Shown one piece after another: positions 1 through 8,851 of a stretch of 45,356 nt of DNA. The stretch's first letter is position 1; each line of letters opens with the position of its first letter. Both the position numbers and the translations under genes were made by a program. This stretch comes from Paenibacillus campinasensis. Lineage in GTDB: Bacteria; Bacillota; Bacilli; Paenibacillales; Paenibacillaceae. The notes under the pieces are model-generated. The model was not told where the DNA came from. It searched no databases and saw only the letters and a list, made by a program, of their open reading frames with translations. The stretch covers positions 1 to 45,356 of the forward strand of contig NZ_NPBY01000034.1 in the NCBI RefSeq assembly GCF_002272015.1, given 5' to 3'.

Positions 1-76
1 AAACCATCGGGATCATCTCATCGCACTAGGCTCACTCTCTTCACCGATAGGATAGTGATGCAAGCGGCTCGCACCC

Positions 77-694
77 TTACGCCATCCACATACTGTACGC
101 AAGGTATCCTGCCGTCCCCCACATCACGATGGCCGAGACACGGTTCAGCAGAGATAGCACTTTTCCCGAGCGATCCAGTCTTCCGGCAGCTCTTCCGGCC
201 AGCCCGAGCCCGATGAACCACAACCAGGAAATCGTAATGCACGCCAATGCAAAAGCGGTCTTGTCCGCTCCCGAATACGTCAGTGAGCTTGTCCCGATAA
301 CACCGATGGTGTCGAGTATCGCGTGCGGGTTCAGCAGAGACACCGACATCGCGAACGCCACCTGCTTGCCTGGGGAGAGGGATTCGCGCTTCTCCTCTCC
401 GATGGACGACGGCTTGCTGCGCCACGTTGTTACTCCCATATAGATCAGAAATAAGATGCCGAACAAAAACAGCATCACCCGCAGCCCTTCCAGTTCCAGC
501 ACGACAACGGATACGCCCATAATCGCCAGCGTAATCAACAGGGTATCACACAGCGCAGCTGTCAGAATCACCGGCAGCGCCTTGCTGAATTTGGGCTGCA
601 CAGCCCCCTGGTTAAACACAAACACATTCTGTACCCCGAGGGGTAGGATAAGTCCGAAAGCCAGAATCAGCCCATGAATCATTGCTTGTAGCAT
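77..694 (-). CDS. LysE/ArgO-family amino acid exporter
   Basis: Small multi-spanning inner-membrane protein of about 205 residues, the usual size for the LysE/ArgO/RhtB superfamily, which exports amino acids. The N-terminal segment with LILPLGVQN and the central LLNPHAILDT element are typical of the ArgO branch (arginine/lysine export); several hydrophobic helices follow. I chose the ATG at 694 because AGGAGG lies eight bases upstream; two in-frame ATGs further out overlap that ribosome binding site. The gene is divergent from a MocR regulator whose promoter region carries a palindrome, so control by that regulator is likely. The substrate is inferred from the family only. Confidence 0.85.
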   Translation of the reverse strand: MLQAMIHGLILAFGLILPLGVQNVFVFNQGAVQPKFSKALPVILTAALCDTLLITLAIMGVSVVVLELEGLRVMLFLFGILFLIYMGVTTWRSKPSSIGEEKRESLSPGKQVAFAMSVSLLNPHAILDTIGVIGTSSLTYSGADKTAFALACITISWLWFIGLGLAGRAAGRLDRSGKVLSLLNRVSAIVMWGTAGYLAYSMWMA

Positions 695-723
695 CCTCAA
701 TTCCTCCTGCATCATTTGGCTTC

Positions 724-794
724 ATTGTAATGAATCCACTTCACCAAGTCTCCAACCAATTGGTTGACATCCATCCCAACCAATTCGATATAAT
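724..794. promoter_or_regulatory. Divergent lysE/mocR promoter with MocR-type operator
   Basis: On the plus strand TTGACA (764-769) and TATAAT (789-794) are 19 bp apart and serve the MocR gene. A perfect 14-bp palindrome, CAACCAATTGGTTG (753-766), overlaps the -35. The decamer CCAACCAATT occurs at 752-761 and again at 776-785, inside the spacer. On the minus strand a TACAAT -10 (724-729) would put the palindrome centre near -42.5 for the exporter, an activating position. GabR and PdxR of the same family use direct repeats in this way; here the role is inference. Confidence 0.6.
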
Positions 795-825
795 GGACCC
801 ATACGAAGCAGGAAGGGGACTGACT

Positions 826-2271
826 ATGCGCTCACCATCCGAATGGGACACATCCTCCCGAATTCCTCTCTATCAACAAATCTATGAAGATATGAAAGAC
901 AAAATCATGAGCGGGGAATGGCCGGTCGGGACCCGCATCCCCTCCCAGCGGCAGCTCGCCGCCCAATTTGCTGTCAACCGGAGCACGGTTATCTATGCCC
1001 TCGACGAGCTGATTGCGGACGGATTGCTAGAGGCCCGGGTCGGTAAAGGTACCGTCGTTGTGAATAATACCTGGAATGCGCTAGCAGCCGAGCCGCCGCC
1101 CGATTGGAACCACTACGTACAGTCTGGCTCCTATCAGCCGAATATTCAAATCATTCAGCAGATTAACGACGCCGAGACGAATGACCGTATGATCCGCCTC
1201 GGAACAGGAGAGCTCTCCCCCGAGTTGCTGCCCGCGCAGAAAATGAAGGAGATATTTAGCGAAACCGAGGCAGACGAGCCGTTCACGCTTGGCTACTCGG
1301 AGCCGAAAGGCAGCCTCCGCCTGCGGGAGGTCCTAAGCGAGCATCTTCGCGCCAGAGGAATTGAGACGTCTCCGGCCGGCATTATGATTGTATCTGGCGG
1401 GCTTCAGGCGCTGCAGCTCATTTCGCTCGGATTGCTTCACCGTGGCTCCACCGTTCTGTTGGAAACCCCATCCTATTTGAACTCGGTCCATGTCTTTCAA
1501 TCGGCTGGCATGAGCCTTCAAGGGGTTCCGATGGACGATCACGGCATCCGCACAGATACCCTCGCCCGGCTCAAGCGCCAGCATAACGCCGCACTGCTGT
1601 ATACCATTCCGTCATTTCATAATCCGACGGGTATTCTGATGACGGCAGAACGACGCAAGGCGCTGCTGCAAGTATGCACGCAGGAACGTCTTCCGATTAT
1701 CGAGGACGATGTGTACCGGGATTTGTGGTTTGATGAAGCGCCTCCCCCGCCTTTGAAAGCACTGGACCGCCAAGGGATGGTTCTTCACATCGGCAGCATG
1801 TCCAAGACGCTTGGACCGGGGCTTCGCATCGGCTGGATTGCCGGACCTGAGCCGGTCATCAACCGGCTGGCAGATATCAAGATGCAGACCGATTACGGCT
1901 CCAGCTCCCTGTCCCAGTTTGCCGTTGCCCGCTGGCTGGCTACCGGGCAATATGAACAGCATCTGATCGAGATTCGGGCTGCCTTGAAGCAGCGCCGGGA
2001 CCTCGTTCTTAACCTGTTGGAACAGCATTTTCAAGGGCTCGCCTCCTGGACTGTACCGCAAGGCGGGTTTTACATTTGGCTTCACCTTATGAAGAAGACG
2101 CCCATCCGCCACTTATTCGAACAGGCTCTGAAAGAAGGACTTCTTCTCAACCCCGGTCAAGTATATGACCGCCAGGATCGTCAGCATCTTCGGCTGTCCT
2201 ATGCCTATGCCTCCCTGGAGCAGCTGGAGTTCGGGCTGCAACGCTTGGCTGATCTGATCCAGAAATATTAA
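826..2271 (+). CDS. MocR-type regulator (GntR winged helix + aminotransferase fold)
   Basis: About 481 residues. Residues 13-80 form a GntR winged helix (IPLYQQIYEDMKDKI, PSQRQLAAQFAVNRSTV, GKGTVV). The rest is a type I aminotransferase fold with the NPTG element and SMSKTLGPGLRIGW, whose Lys should bind pyridoxal phosphate. MocR proteins are transcription factors that sense PLP or an amino compound and rarely keep enzyme activity. The ATG at 826 sits seven bases after AGGAAGGGG; the open frame reaches further upstream, but those codons lie in the promoter. The divergent partner is an amino acid exporter, so an amino-acid-responsive efflux switch is the natural inference. Confidence 0.9.
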   Translation: MRSPSEWDTSSRIPLYQQIYEDMKDKIMSGEWPVGTRIPSQRQLAAQFAVNRSTVIYALDELIADGLLEARVGKGTVVVNNTWNALAAEPPPDWNHYVQSGSYQPNIQIIQQINDAETNDRMIRLGTGELSPELLPAQKMKEIFSETEADEPFTLGYSEPKGSLRLREVLSEHLRARGIETSPAGIMIVSGGLQALQLISLGLLHRGSTVLLETPSYLNSVHVFQSAGMSLQGVPMDDHGIRTDTLARLKRQHNAALLYTIPSFHNPTGILMTAERRKALLQVCTQERLPIIEDDVYRDLWFDEAPPPPLKALDRQGMVLHIGSMSKTLGPGLRIGWIAGPEPVINRLADIKMQTDYGSSSLSQFAVARWLATGQYEQHLIEIRAALKQRRDLVLNLLEQHFQGLASWTVPQGGFYIWLHLMKKTPIRHLFEQALKEGLLLNPGQVYDRQDRQHLRLSYAYASLEQLEFGLQRLADLIQKY

Positions 2272-2769
2272 TCAGGCCATTTCAACTTATAGCCCATCCA
2301 TCGGATTCATCCCGATGCCCTTGCCGGGAATCCCGCGCGAACCCCCTCCCGGCATCGGGGAGCGATGGAGCCGCATTTTAAGTGAACGACCTTCCATTTT
2401 TTATGTGAAAAAAATCTCATATCGCGCTGAATCGCTTGCTGGCAAGGGCTTTCTCCCGCTTCTCCCCCGCCATTCACCCCCGTTTCCGATGCGAAAACGA
2501 GTCTGAAATTGTGACGATCCTGGGAACTCTCGTGAAATTTTGAACAAACAATGAACAGTCGGAAAACCGCGCCATAACAATGATTTCTTTCATATCCCTG
2601 CTGTTTTGTAACAATTTGAACACATAATCTTAAACACATCGCCACGAATATGGATTTTATTGTTATTTTTTCTATTTTATATGTTTTGCAAAGAAATTTA
2701 TTACTTCCTAGTATAAGGGTAATCAAACTATTGAATCGAATGAAGCCGTTTCAAGGAAAGGGGTACATC
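2272..2769. other. Long gap before qoxA, no gene seen
   Basis: Nearly 500 bp without a convincing coding frame. Just after the MocR gene are three mutually exclusive inverted repeats: ATCGG/CCGAT near 2300-2316, CCCGATGCC/GGCATCGGG (2311-2319 with 2351-2359) and TGCCGGGA/TCCCGGCA (2322-2329 with 2347-2354). They may form a terminator-like structure, though no T-run follows. The second half is AT-rich and must hold the qox promoter. A TATAAG (2712-2717) has no good -35 at the right spacing, so an activator is possible. Confidence 0.4.
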
Positions 2770-3717
2770 ATGAAGAAAAGAGGACCGTTACTTGCATTGT
2801 TTTTGAGCGTTGTTTTGCTCTTATCGGGATGCAGCTCGCTTACGGTTCTGGATCCGAAAGGACCCGCTGCCAGAACACTATCGGATACGATCATATTTTC
2901 GATTCTGATGATGATCGGGGTCTTGGTCGTCGTTTACGTGCTCTACATTTATATGCTGACGAAATACCGGGCCAGAAAATCTAACGAAGGATATGAGCCC
3001 CCTCACGAGGAGGGAAATATCTGGCTGGAAATTACCTGGACTGCGATTCCGATTATTATCGTTGCCATTCTATCTGTTGTTACTGTTAAAACAACCGTTG
3101 CTGTAGAGAATGTGCCAGAAGGCTACGAGAGCCAGAAACCGCTGGTTATCTATGCCTCTTCCTCCAACTGGAAATGGCATTTCAGCTATCCTGAGGAAGG
3201 CATTGAAACTGTGAACTATGTCAACATTCCTACACATCGCCCGATTGAGTTCAGACTGTATTCCTTCGGTACGATCACCAGCTTCTGGATTCCACAGCTT
3301 CATGGTCAGAAGTATGCGATGAGCGATATGATCACCAAGCTGAACATGGTTGCGGAAGAGCCGGGCTCCATGATGGGCCGGAACGCTAACTTTAACGGCG
3401 AAGGCTTTGCCCATATGGAGTTTGAGGCGCTGGCCATGTCGGCTCCTGAATATGAGAAATGGGTCGATGACGTAAAAGCGACCGCACCGGAGCTGACCGA
3501 GGACGAGTTCAACAAACTGCTGAACACCGCCCATGTCGGCAGAATGACATTTTCATCGACTCATCTTGAGTTTAGCCCTCCGCCAGAAGAAGGCCATCAT
3601 CATGGCAGCGGCGGCGACCATTCTTCCGACGAAAGCCCGGATACTGAGCATGACGGGCATCATGGACAGGATGAACACGACAACCATGACGAGCAAGATA
3701 GTCATGACGGGCACTAA
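2770..3717 (+). CDS. qoxA: Quinol oxidase aa3 subunit II (QoxA), lipoprotein
   Basis: Subunit II of the menaquinol oxidase, 315 residues. A signal sequence ends in the lipobox LLSGC (Cys about residue 21), then two transmembrane helices and a periplasmic cupredoxin domain (NWKWHFSYPE, WIPQLHGQKYAMS, GRNANFNGEGFAHMEF). The CuA cysteine pair of true cytochrome c oxidases is absent, which marks a quinol oxidase. The ATG at 2770 follows AGGAAAGGGG. Oddly, the C-terminal 35-40 residues are very rich in His and Asp (HDGHHGQDEHDNHDEQDSHDGH begins near residue 293 and is slightly abridged here), which looks like a metal-binding tail. First gene of qoxABCD. Confidence 0.95.
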   Translation: MKKRGPLLALFLSVVLLLSGCSSLTVLDPKGPAARTLSDTIIFSILMMIGVLVVVYVLYIYMLTKYRARKSNEGYEPPHEEGNIWLEITWTAIPIIIVAILSVVTVKTTVAVENVPEGYESQKPLVIYASSSNWKWHFSYPEEGIETVNYVNIPTHRPIEFRLYSFGTITSFWIPQLHGQKYAMSDMITKLNMVAEEPGSMMGRNANFNGEGFAHMEFEALAMSAPEYEKWVDDVKATAPELTEDEFNKLLNTAHVGRMTFSSTHLEFSPPPEEGHHHGSGGDHSSDESPDTEHDGHHGQDEHDNHDEQDSHDGH

Positions 3718-3719
3718 AT

Positions 3720-3742
3720 CCGGCTTGCCGAGGCAAGCCCGG
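3720..3742 (+). other. qoxA-qoxB intercistronic hairpin
   Basis: GGCTTGC and GCAAGCC pair around a CGAG tetraloop (3722-3739), with possible extra pairing of the flanking CCGG stretches. No T-run follows, so it is not an obvious terminator. It lies in the 60-bp gap between qoxA and qoxB and could protect or process the message so that the subunits differ in dose. Confidence 0.5.
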
Positions 3743-3777
3743 TTCACTTCATACATCCAGAAAGGAGCAAGACCCTT

Positions 3778-5721
3778 ATGAAATGGGACGAATTTTTCGT
3801 TACCGGAGATCCGTTAATATACGGGGCCATGGTGAGCATCGTTCTCGTCTCGCTGGCGATCCTATTCGGTTTAACCTATTACAAGAAATGGGGATACCTG
3901 TGGCGGGAATGGCTGACAACCGTAGACCATAAGAAAATCGGTGTCATGTACATCATCTGCGCCCTTCTCATGCTGTTCCGGGGCGGCGTTGACGCCCTTC
4001 TGATGCGTGCTCAAACCGCAGCGCCAGAAATGAAGTTTCTGGACGCACAGCACTATAACGAGATTTTCACGACGCATGGCGTCATTATGATTCTGTTCAT
4101 GGCGATGCCTTTCATTTTCGGCTTGATGAACGTGATCGTTCCGCTGCAGATCGGCGCGCGTGACGTTGCCTTCCCTAAGCTGAACGCCATCAGCTTCTGG
4201 CTGTTCTTTGCCGGCGCGATGCTGTTCAACATCTCCTTCATTATCGGAGGCTCGCCGGACGCAGGCTGGTCCGCTTATTTCCCGCTAGCCAGCATTGAAT
4301 TCAGTCCGACGGTCGGCAACAACTATTATTCCTTGTCCCTGCAAATATCAGGGATCGGTACGCTGTTAACCGGCGTCAACTTTATCGTTACGATTCTGAA
4401 AATGCGCGCTCCGGGAATGACACTGATGCGCATGCCGATGTTCACCTGGTCGGTGCTAATCACCTGTCTCATTATCATCTTCGCTTTCCCGGTGCTTACG
4501 ATCGCGCTGCTGCTCATGATGTTTGACCGTTTGTTCGGCTCTCAGTTCTTTACGATGGCCAATGGCGGCATGGATATGCTCTGGGCGAACCTGTTCTGGG
4601 TATGGGGACACCCTGAGGTATATATCGTTATTCTTCCTGCATTCGGTATTTTCAGTGAGATTATCTCTACGTTTGCAAGAAAGAATCTGTACGGCTATAC
4701 CTCGATGGTTATGAGTATGGTTGTCATTTCCGCCCTGTCCTTCCTTGTGTGGGCCCACCATTTCTATACAATGGGTCAAGGCGCAATGGTCAACGGATTC
4801 TTCTCCATTACAACGATGGCGATTGCCGTTCCGACAGGGGTCAAAATATTCAACTGGCTCTTCACGCTCCATAAGGGCCGAATCAGTTTCACGACACCTA
4901 TGCTGTATTCCCTGGCCTTCATCCCGATCTTTACGATCGGCGGCGTGACCGGTGTCATGCTGGCCATGGCCAGTGCGGACTATCAGTACCATAACACGAT
5001 GTTCCTGGTTGCCCACTTCCACTATGTGCTCATTCCAGGTGCGGTGTTTGCCGTTATTGCCGGCTTCCATTACTGGTTCCCGAAAGTGTTCGGCTTCCGT
5101 CTGAACGAACGTCTTGGCAAGATGGCATTCTGGTTTATCGCCATTTCGTTTAACGTCACCTTCTTCCCGATGTTCTTCCTGGGACTGCAAGGGATGACAC
5201 GCCGGACTTACACCTACTCGGAAGAAACCGGGTTCGGTCCGCTGAACCTGCTGTCCATGATCGGTGCGATCGGTTTGGCGATCGGGTTCATTCTTCTTGT
5301 GTACAACATCTACTGGAGTACACGTTACCAGCCACGCGACAAAACGGGCGATCCTTGGGATGCACGCGCGCTAGAATGGTCAACGCCAAGTCCGGTGCCG
5401 GTATACAATTTTGCGGTTACGCCTAAAGTGAAAGGCCGCGATGCGTTCTGGTTTGCGAAGAAGAATAATGAACCGCTCTCGGATGAGAAGATTACGAAAA
5501 TTCATATGCCAAGCAATACCGGAAAACCGTTTGTACTCGGTGTCGCCTTCTTCTTCCTGGGCTTCTTCCTGGTATTCAGCTGGTGGACACCGTCCATCAT
5601 CGCCGGGATCGCCGTGTTGATCATTCTGGCTACCATGTCCTTTGAACGTGATCATGGCTATTACATTCCGGCTGAAGAAATTGTTCAAACCGAACAGAAA
5701 CTGCGGGGTGATACGGTATGA
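3778..5721 (+). CDS. qoxB: Quinol oxidase aa3 subunit I (QoxB)
   Basis: Catalytic heme-copper subunit, 647 residues, close to the usual QoxB length. The haem and CuB ligand motifs are all visible: [13 protein letters not shown] (with the cross-linked Tyr), WAHHFYTMG and VAHFHYV. The protein reduces oxygen to water with electrons from menaquinol and pumps protons across the membrane. AAAGGAG lies about ten bases before the ATG. The stop overlaps the qoxC start by four bases (ATGA), so the two are translationally coupled. Confidence 0.97.
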   Translation: MKWDEFFVTGDPLIYGAMVSIVLVSLAILFGLTYYKKWGYLWREWLTTVDHKKIGVMYIICALLMLFRGGVDALLMRAQTAAPEMKFLDAQHYNEIFTTHGVIMILFMAMPFIFGLMNVIVPLQIGARDVAFPKLNAISFWLFFAGAMLFNISFIIGGSPDAGWSAYFPLASIEFSPTVGNNYYSLSLQISGIGTLLTGVNFIVTILKMRAPGMTLMRMPMFTWSVLITCLIIIFAFPVLTIALLLMMFDRLFGSQFFTMANGGMDMLWANLFWVWGHPEVYIVILPAFGIFSEIISTFARKNLYGYTSMVMSMVVISALSFLVWAHHFYTMGQGAMVNGFFSITTMAIAVPTGVKIFNWLFTLHKGRISFTTPMLYSLAFIPIFTIGGVTGVMLAMASADYQYHNTMFLVAHFHYVLIPGAVFAVIAGFHYWFPKVFGFRLNERLGKMAFWFIAISFNVTFFPMFFLGLQGMTRRTYTYSEETGFGPLNLLSMIGAIGLAIGFILLVYNIYWSTRYQPRDKTGDPWDARALEWSTPSPVPVYNFAVTPKVKGRDAFWFAKKNNEPLSDEKITKIHMPSNTGKPFVLGVAFFFLGFFLVFSWWTPSIIAGIAVLIILATMSFERDHGYYIPAEEIVQTEQKLRGDTV

Positions 5722-6314
5722 AAATAGATGCCACTCAGCCGCTTGAATACGGAACGGAAGAGAATCGAAACCGAATCTTTGGATTCTGGCTGTTCCTTGG
5801 AGCTGAAATTGCGCTTTTTGCCACCTTGTTTACCGTCTACTTCGTTCTGGTGAACCGCTATGCCAGCGGTCCTAGCGGAGCAGAAATTTTTGAACTGACA
5901 CCGGTGCTGCTGGAGACCTTCCTGCTCTTGACAAGCAGCTTCACCATCGGGCTTGCGATCCATGCGATGCGGCTCGGCCTGAAGAAGCAGACCATGATGT
6001 TCATCGTTATTACCCTGCTTCTCGGCGCCGCGTTCCTGGGCATTGAGATTTATGAGTTCTTCACCTACGTGCATGAAGGATTGACGCTCTCTACCAGCGC
6101 CTTTGCTTCCAGCTTGTTCACCTTGCTCGGCACACACGGTGCTCACGTGGCCTTCGGTCTCTTGTGGGGAAGCGTCATTCTGATCCAGCTCAAGAAGCAC
6201 GGCCTGGATCACTCGACAGCGAACAAATCGTTTATATTCTCGCTGTACTGGCACTTCCTGGACGTTGTATGGATCTTTATCTTCAGCTTTGTATACCTGA
6301 AAGGACTGATGTAA
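5718..6314 (+). CDS. qoxC: Quinol oxidase aa3 subunit III (QoxC)
   Basis: A 198-residue, five-helix membrane protein of the cytochrome oxidase subunit III family, with [16 protein letters not shown] near the N terminus and [11 protein letters not shown] and [13 protein letters not shown] further on. It stabilises the catalytic subunit and the proton-uptake path. The start overlaps the end of qoxB and the stop is one base from the qoxD start, so all the subunits are made from one tightly packed operon. Confidence 0.95.
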   Translation: MKIDATQPLEYGTEENRNRIFGFWLFLGAEIALFATLFTVYFVLVNRYASGPSGAEIFELTPVLLETFLLLTSSFTIGLAIHAMRLGLKKQTMMFIVITLLLGAAFLGIEIYEFFTYVHEGLTLSTSAFASSLFTLLGTHGAHVAFGLLWGSVILIQLKKHGLDHSTANKSFIFSLYWHFLDVVWIFIFSFVYLKGLM

Positions 6315-6315
6315 T

Positions 6316-6603
6316 ATGTTGAAACAGCTGTTTCCAATCAAGCATGTTGCGGGTTACATTTCTTCCCTCGTCCTTTCGGCGGTAGCGCTGGTCGTTCTGC
6401 TCGATATGCCGTTTGCTTCGAAAATGGCCATCCTGGTAGTAACGGCCGTCCTGCAGGCTTCCGTACAGCTCGTGCTGTTCATGCATGCAGGCGAGAGCGA
6501 AGATAAAAAATCCGTGTATATCAACATTGCCTACGCTCTGTTTGTCGGATTGGTGACCATCTTCGGCACCCTGTTCATCTTCGTATGGGGCTGGTACTCG
6601 TGA
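6316..6603 (+). CDS. qoxD: Quinol oxidase aa3 subunit IV (QoxD)
   Basis: A 95-residue protein with three predicted transmembrane helices, matching the small subunit IV family (CyoD/QoxD), which assists assembly of the oxidase. It is shorter than the Bacillus protein, mainly at the N terminus. No separate strong ribosome binding site is visible, which fits translational coupling to qoxC one base upstream. It is the last gene of the operon, with a strong terminator 40 bases on. Confidence 0.92.
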   Translation: MLKQLFPIKHVAGYISSLVLSAVALVVLLDMPFASKMAILVVTAVLQASVQLVLFMHAGESEDKKSVYINIAYALFVGLVTIFGTLFIFVWGWYS

Positions 6604-6640
6604 TCACTGCCCGATCAAATCACTAATCAAGTTAATAAGA

Positions 6641-6682
6641 AAACGGACCGCGCGAGGCTTGCCTCACGCAGTCCGTTTTTTT
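6641..6682 (+). terminator. Rho-independent terminator of qoxABCD
   Basis: AAACGGAC pairs with GTCCGTTT, then GCG/CGC and GAGG/CCTC with two single mismatches, around a four-base loop, followed by a run of seven T. It ends the qox operon. Confidence 0.93.
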
Positions 6683-6799
6683 GTTGTGCCAGTAGTGCCG
6701 GGGGTACGGTCTTACCCGCTCCAAGCACGCACCTCACCTGCTGCGCCCGCGGCGACACGGGCTCCACGCACGGGCTGCACGCTCGCGCAACAGGCGCGG

Positions 6800-8059
6800 C
6801 TAACCATCCTCAAGCGTCTTCTCATCATCCCGATCCGAAGTTAGCGAGAGCCGCTCCAGCTCCCTGCTCGTTCGGGTGTTGATCAGCTGATCCTTCAGCA
6901 TCTGCACATACACGTCGTCCCGGGCGAGCCATGCTCCATACTGGCGCTTCATATGCCGCTCGGCATCGTGAAACGTAGAGAAACGAAACGGCAGTGACTC
7001 CCCGTTCCATTCGATCACCCATTCGCCTGCCTGTGCGTAGACGAACAGCAGGTCCTCCCCCCAGCTTTCGTACAACACGCCGGACTCTGCGCCCTTGACA
7101 TTGAACTGGTTCCGGACGGCATCGAACCGAATCGGCTCCAGTTCAAACGGCTCCGCCGCATACAAGCGGTAGACTTCCTCCGTTATGGTACAGCCTGCAG
7201 CCTTGGCATGTCCACCGCCTCCGTAACGCATGGCCACCTCCGAGACGTCAACATGATCATGAATCGTTCGCAGACTCATTTTACGGCCGCCCATGTTCAG
7301 AATTGAGATGTAATCCAGATGCGGGTGGAGATTGCCAAGCTCATTTGCAAGCTCGGAATGATACGATTCGGCATACACAATGCCAACGCAGTATTCATCC
7401 ACGTACGTCTGAATCATCTCCCGCTGCTTGCGCTGGATATAACGCTCGATTTTCCCTTCTTCCATCTCCAGAATCTTCTCTTCAAATTCGTCAAAATAGA
7501 AACCCTGACCCTGGCGCAGGCGCTCCACCATCTTGACCTCAAATTCGTCAATGGACAACATATAGAACAGATCATTGAGCCGCCTGGCCTCCACCCGGTT
7601 CACTTCCTCCCACTCCCAGGTATCATACAGCCGAACCAGCTCTACAAACTGGTCCATCGTCTCCGTTGAAGCAATATGTCCGTGTTGAATCAAATATTCG
7701 TAGAACAGGGAAGTTGCCGATGCGAGCCGGCCGTCCCGGTGATGGACTTCAACAAGCCCCCATTCATATTGGTTAAAATGCAATGCCGTTTTATGGTGAT
7801 CAATGAGCTGAACATGACCGCCCTCATCAACAAACACATGCAGTCGCTTCTCGACCTCGGGATTCACCGATAAATCCGTAATGAACAGCATGTCATACGG
7901 ATGATCCGGAATGGACATTCTGTCCAGATACCGTTCTACCTGCAGGTTTAATCCGTTGACCGAATTATAGCGGACATTGGTCTGGTCACCGAAAGCGCAT
8001 TTGGCTATAATGCCGCATCCGACACCGTCCAGATCATTGTGCGTGTACAAATGGTACAT
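6800..8059 (-). CDS. nrnB: DHH-family oligoribonuclease, NrnB-like
   Basis: About 419 residues. The N-terminal DHH domain has THNDLDGVGCG, an Asp-bearing TDLS, and IDHHKT, which together bind two Mn ions. The DHHA1 domain ends in GGGGHAKAAG, which grips nucleic acid. The opening MYHLYTHNDLDGVGCG and the overall size resemble Bacillus NrnB (YngD), a nanoRNase that degrades very short RNA. About 110 residues follow the DHHA1 motif and end in a charged tail. I chose the ATG at 8059 because GAGGAG sits nine bases upstream. The gene stands alone, convergent with the qox operon. Confidence 0.85.
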   Translation of the reverse strand: MYHLYTHNDLDGVGCGIIAKCAFGDQTNVRYNSVNGLNLQVERYLDRMSIPDHPYDMLFITDLSVNPEVEKRLHVFVDEGGHVQLIDHHKTALHFNQYEWGLVEVHHRDGRLASATSLFYEYLIQHGHIASTETMDQFVELVRLYDTWEWEEVNRVEARRLNDLFYMLSIDEFEVKMVERLRQGQGFYFDEFEEKILEMEEGKIERYIQRKQREMIQTYVDEYCVGIVYAESYHSELANELGNLHPHLDYISILNMGGRKMSLRTIHDHVDVSEVAMRYGGGGHAKAAGCTITEEVYRLYAAEPFELEPIRFDAVRNQFNVKGAESGVLYESWGEDLLFVYAQAGEWVIEWNGESLPFRFSTFHDAERHMKRQYGAWLARDDVYVQMLKDQLINTRTSRELERLSLTSDRDDEKTLEDG

Positions 8060-8374
8060 CCATGCCAACTCCTCGTAATGACGTTCATCCCACAAGATTC
8101 CCTCTTATGCCGTCTTTTATCCAAAGGCAGGGGTGGCCCGCTTTAACCGGTATTAACCGGTATTAACCGGCTTTACGTCCCTTCCCTGTCTAGCCTCCAG
8201 ATCCTTATATCCTACTCTGACTTCTATCAACGGCTGGCACAACAGCGACGCCGGGTTTGTCTTCCTTCCTGCTGCTTCGGTTTGACTTCCATTCAGACCG
8301 GACAGAATGGGGTAATGAATTCTATCCACCCGCTTGAACGATGAACCAAGCAGATCATCCAAAGGAGTATGCCC
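8060..8374. other. Gap between nrnB and the DUF2243 gene
   Basis: A divergent promoter region of about 315 bp. It holds a triple 10-bp repeat (annotated separately). A TTGACT (8282-8287) has only a poor -10 downstream (CAGAAT near 8303). AAAGGAG at 8361-8367 sets the start of the next gene. I see no coding frame of its own. Confidence 0.4.
8143..8170. repeat. Three TTAACCGG units at exact 10-bp period
   Basis: TTAACCGG occurs at 8143-8150, 8153-8160 and 8163-8170, joined by TA. Each junction contains the palindrome ACCGGT. One helical turn of spacing would put the copies on one face of the DNA, as in tandem regulator sites; replication slippage is the alternative. It lies between the divergent nrnB and DUF2243 genes. 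Confidence 0.7.
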
Positions 8375-8806
8375 ATGCAAAAAAATGCAAAGCGAAGCCT
8401 GTGGTCCGGCATATTGTTTGGCCTCGGGTTCGTCGCCTTTATTGACGAATTTGTCTTTCACCAGCTGCTACATTGGCATCATTTCTACGACCGTTCAACG
8501 ACCAGTGTCGGTCTCGTCACAGACGGACTGTTCCATGCGTTCAGCTGGTTTGCAACGATCGCCTCCCTGTTCATGTATGCCGATCTTCGCAGACGTCAAG
8601 CGCTGCACAGCATGCGCTGGATCGGTGGCGCCCTTGCCGGTGCCGGAGGCTTCCAGCTGTATGATGGCATCATTCAGCACAAGCTGATGCGGCTGCACCA
8701 GATCCGGTATGAGGTCGATGTCTTGCCCTACGACCTTACCTGGAACATCCTTGCAGCGATCGTTCTCACAGCAGGGCTGTTTCTCATCCGCCGCACCAGA
8801 ACGTGA
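8375..8806 (+). CDS. DUF2243 membrane protein
   Basis: A 143-residue protein with four hydrophobic segments. GFVAFIDEFVFHQLLHWHHFYD is close to the family signature with several conserved His (abridged motif: FHQLLHWHH). The ATG at 8375 is seven bases after AAAGGAG; an ATG at 8369 is too close to that site. The family has no proven function but is regularly found next to CtaG-type oxidase assembly proteins, as here, where ctaG starts 45 bases downstream. A link to haem-copper oxidase assembly or copper handling is inference from this neighbourhood. Confidence 0.8.
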   Translation: MQKNAKRSLWSGILFGLGFVAFIDEFVFHQLLHWHHFYDRSTTSVGLVTDGLFHAFSWFATIASLFMYADLRRRQALHSMRWIGGALAGAGGFQLYDGIIQHKLMRLHQIRYEVDVLPYDLTWNILAAIVLTAGLFLIRRTRT

Positions 8807-8851
8807 CGAGAAAGCCGTGCAGCCCCACTCATTATCGCGGAGGTTATAATT

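Noticed and set aside
682..825. An upstream extension of the MocR gene with earlier start codons
   Set aside because: Those codons cover the promoter and operator, and the best binding site precedes 826.
2650..2769. An upstream extension of qoxA
   Set aside because: It would put 40 residues before the lipoprotein signal; the ATG at 2770 has the ribosome binding site.
8845..8850. TATAAT directly before ctaG
   Set aside because: It sits between the ribosome binding site and the start codon, so it cannot serve as the -10 of that gene.
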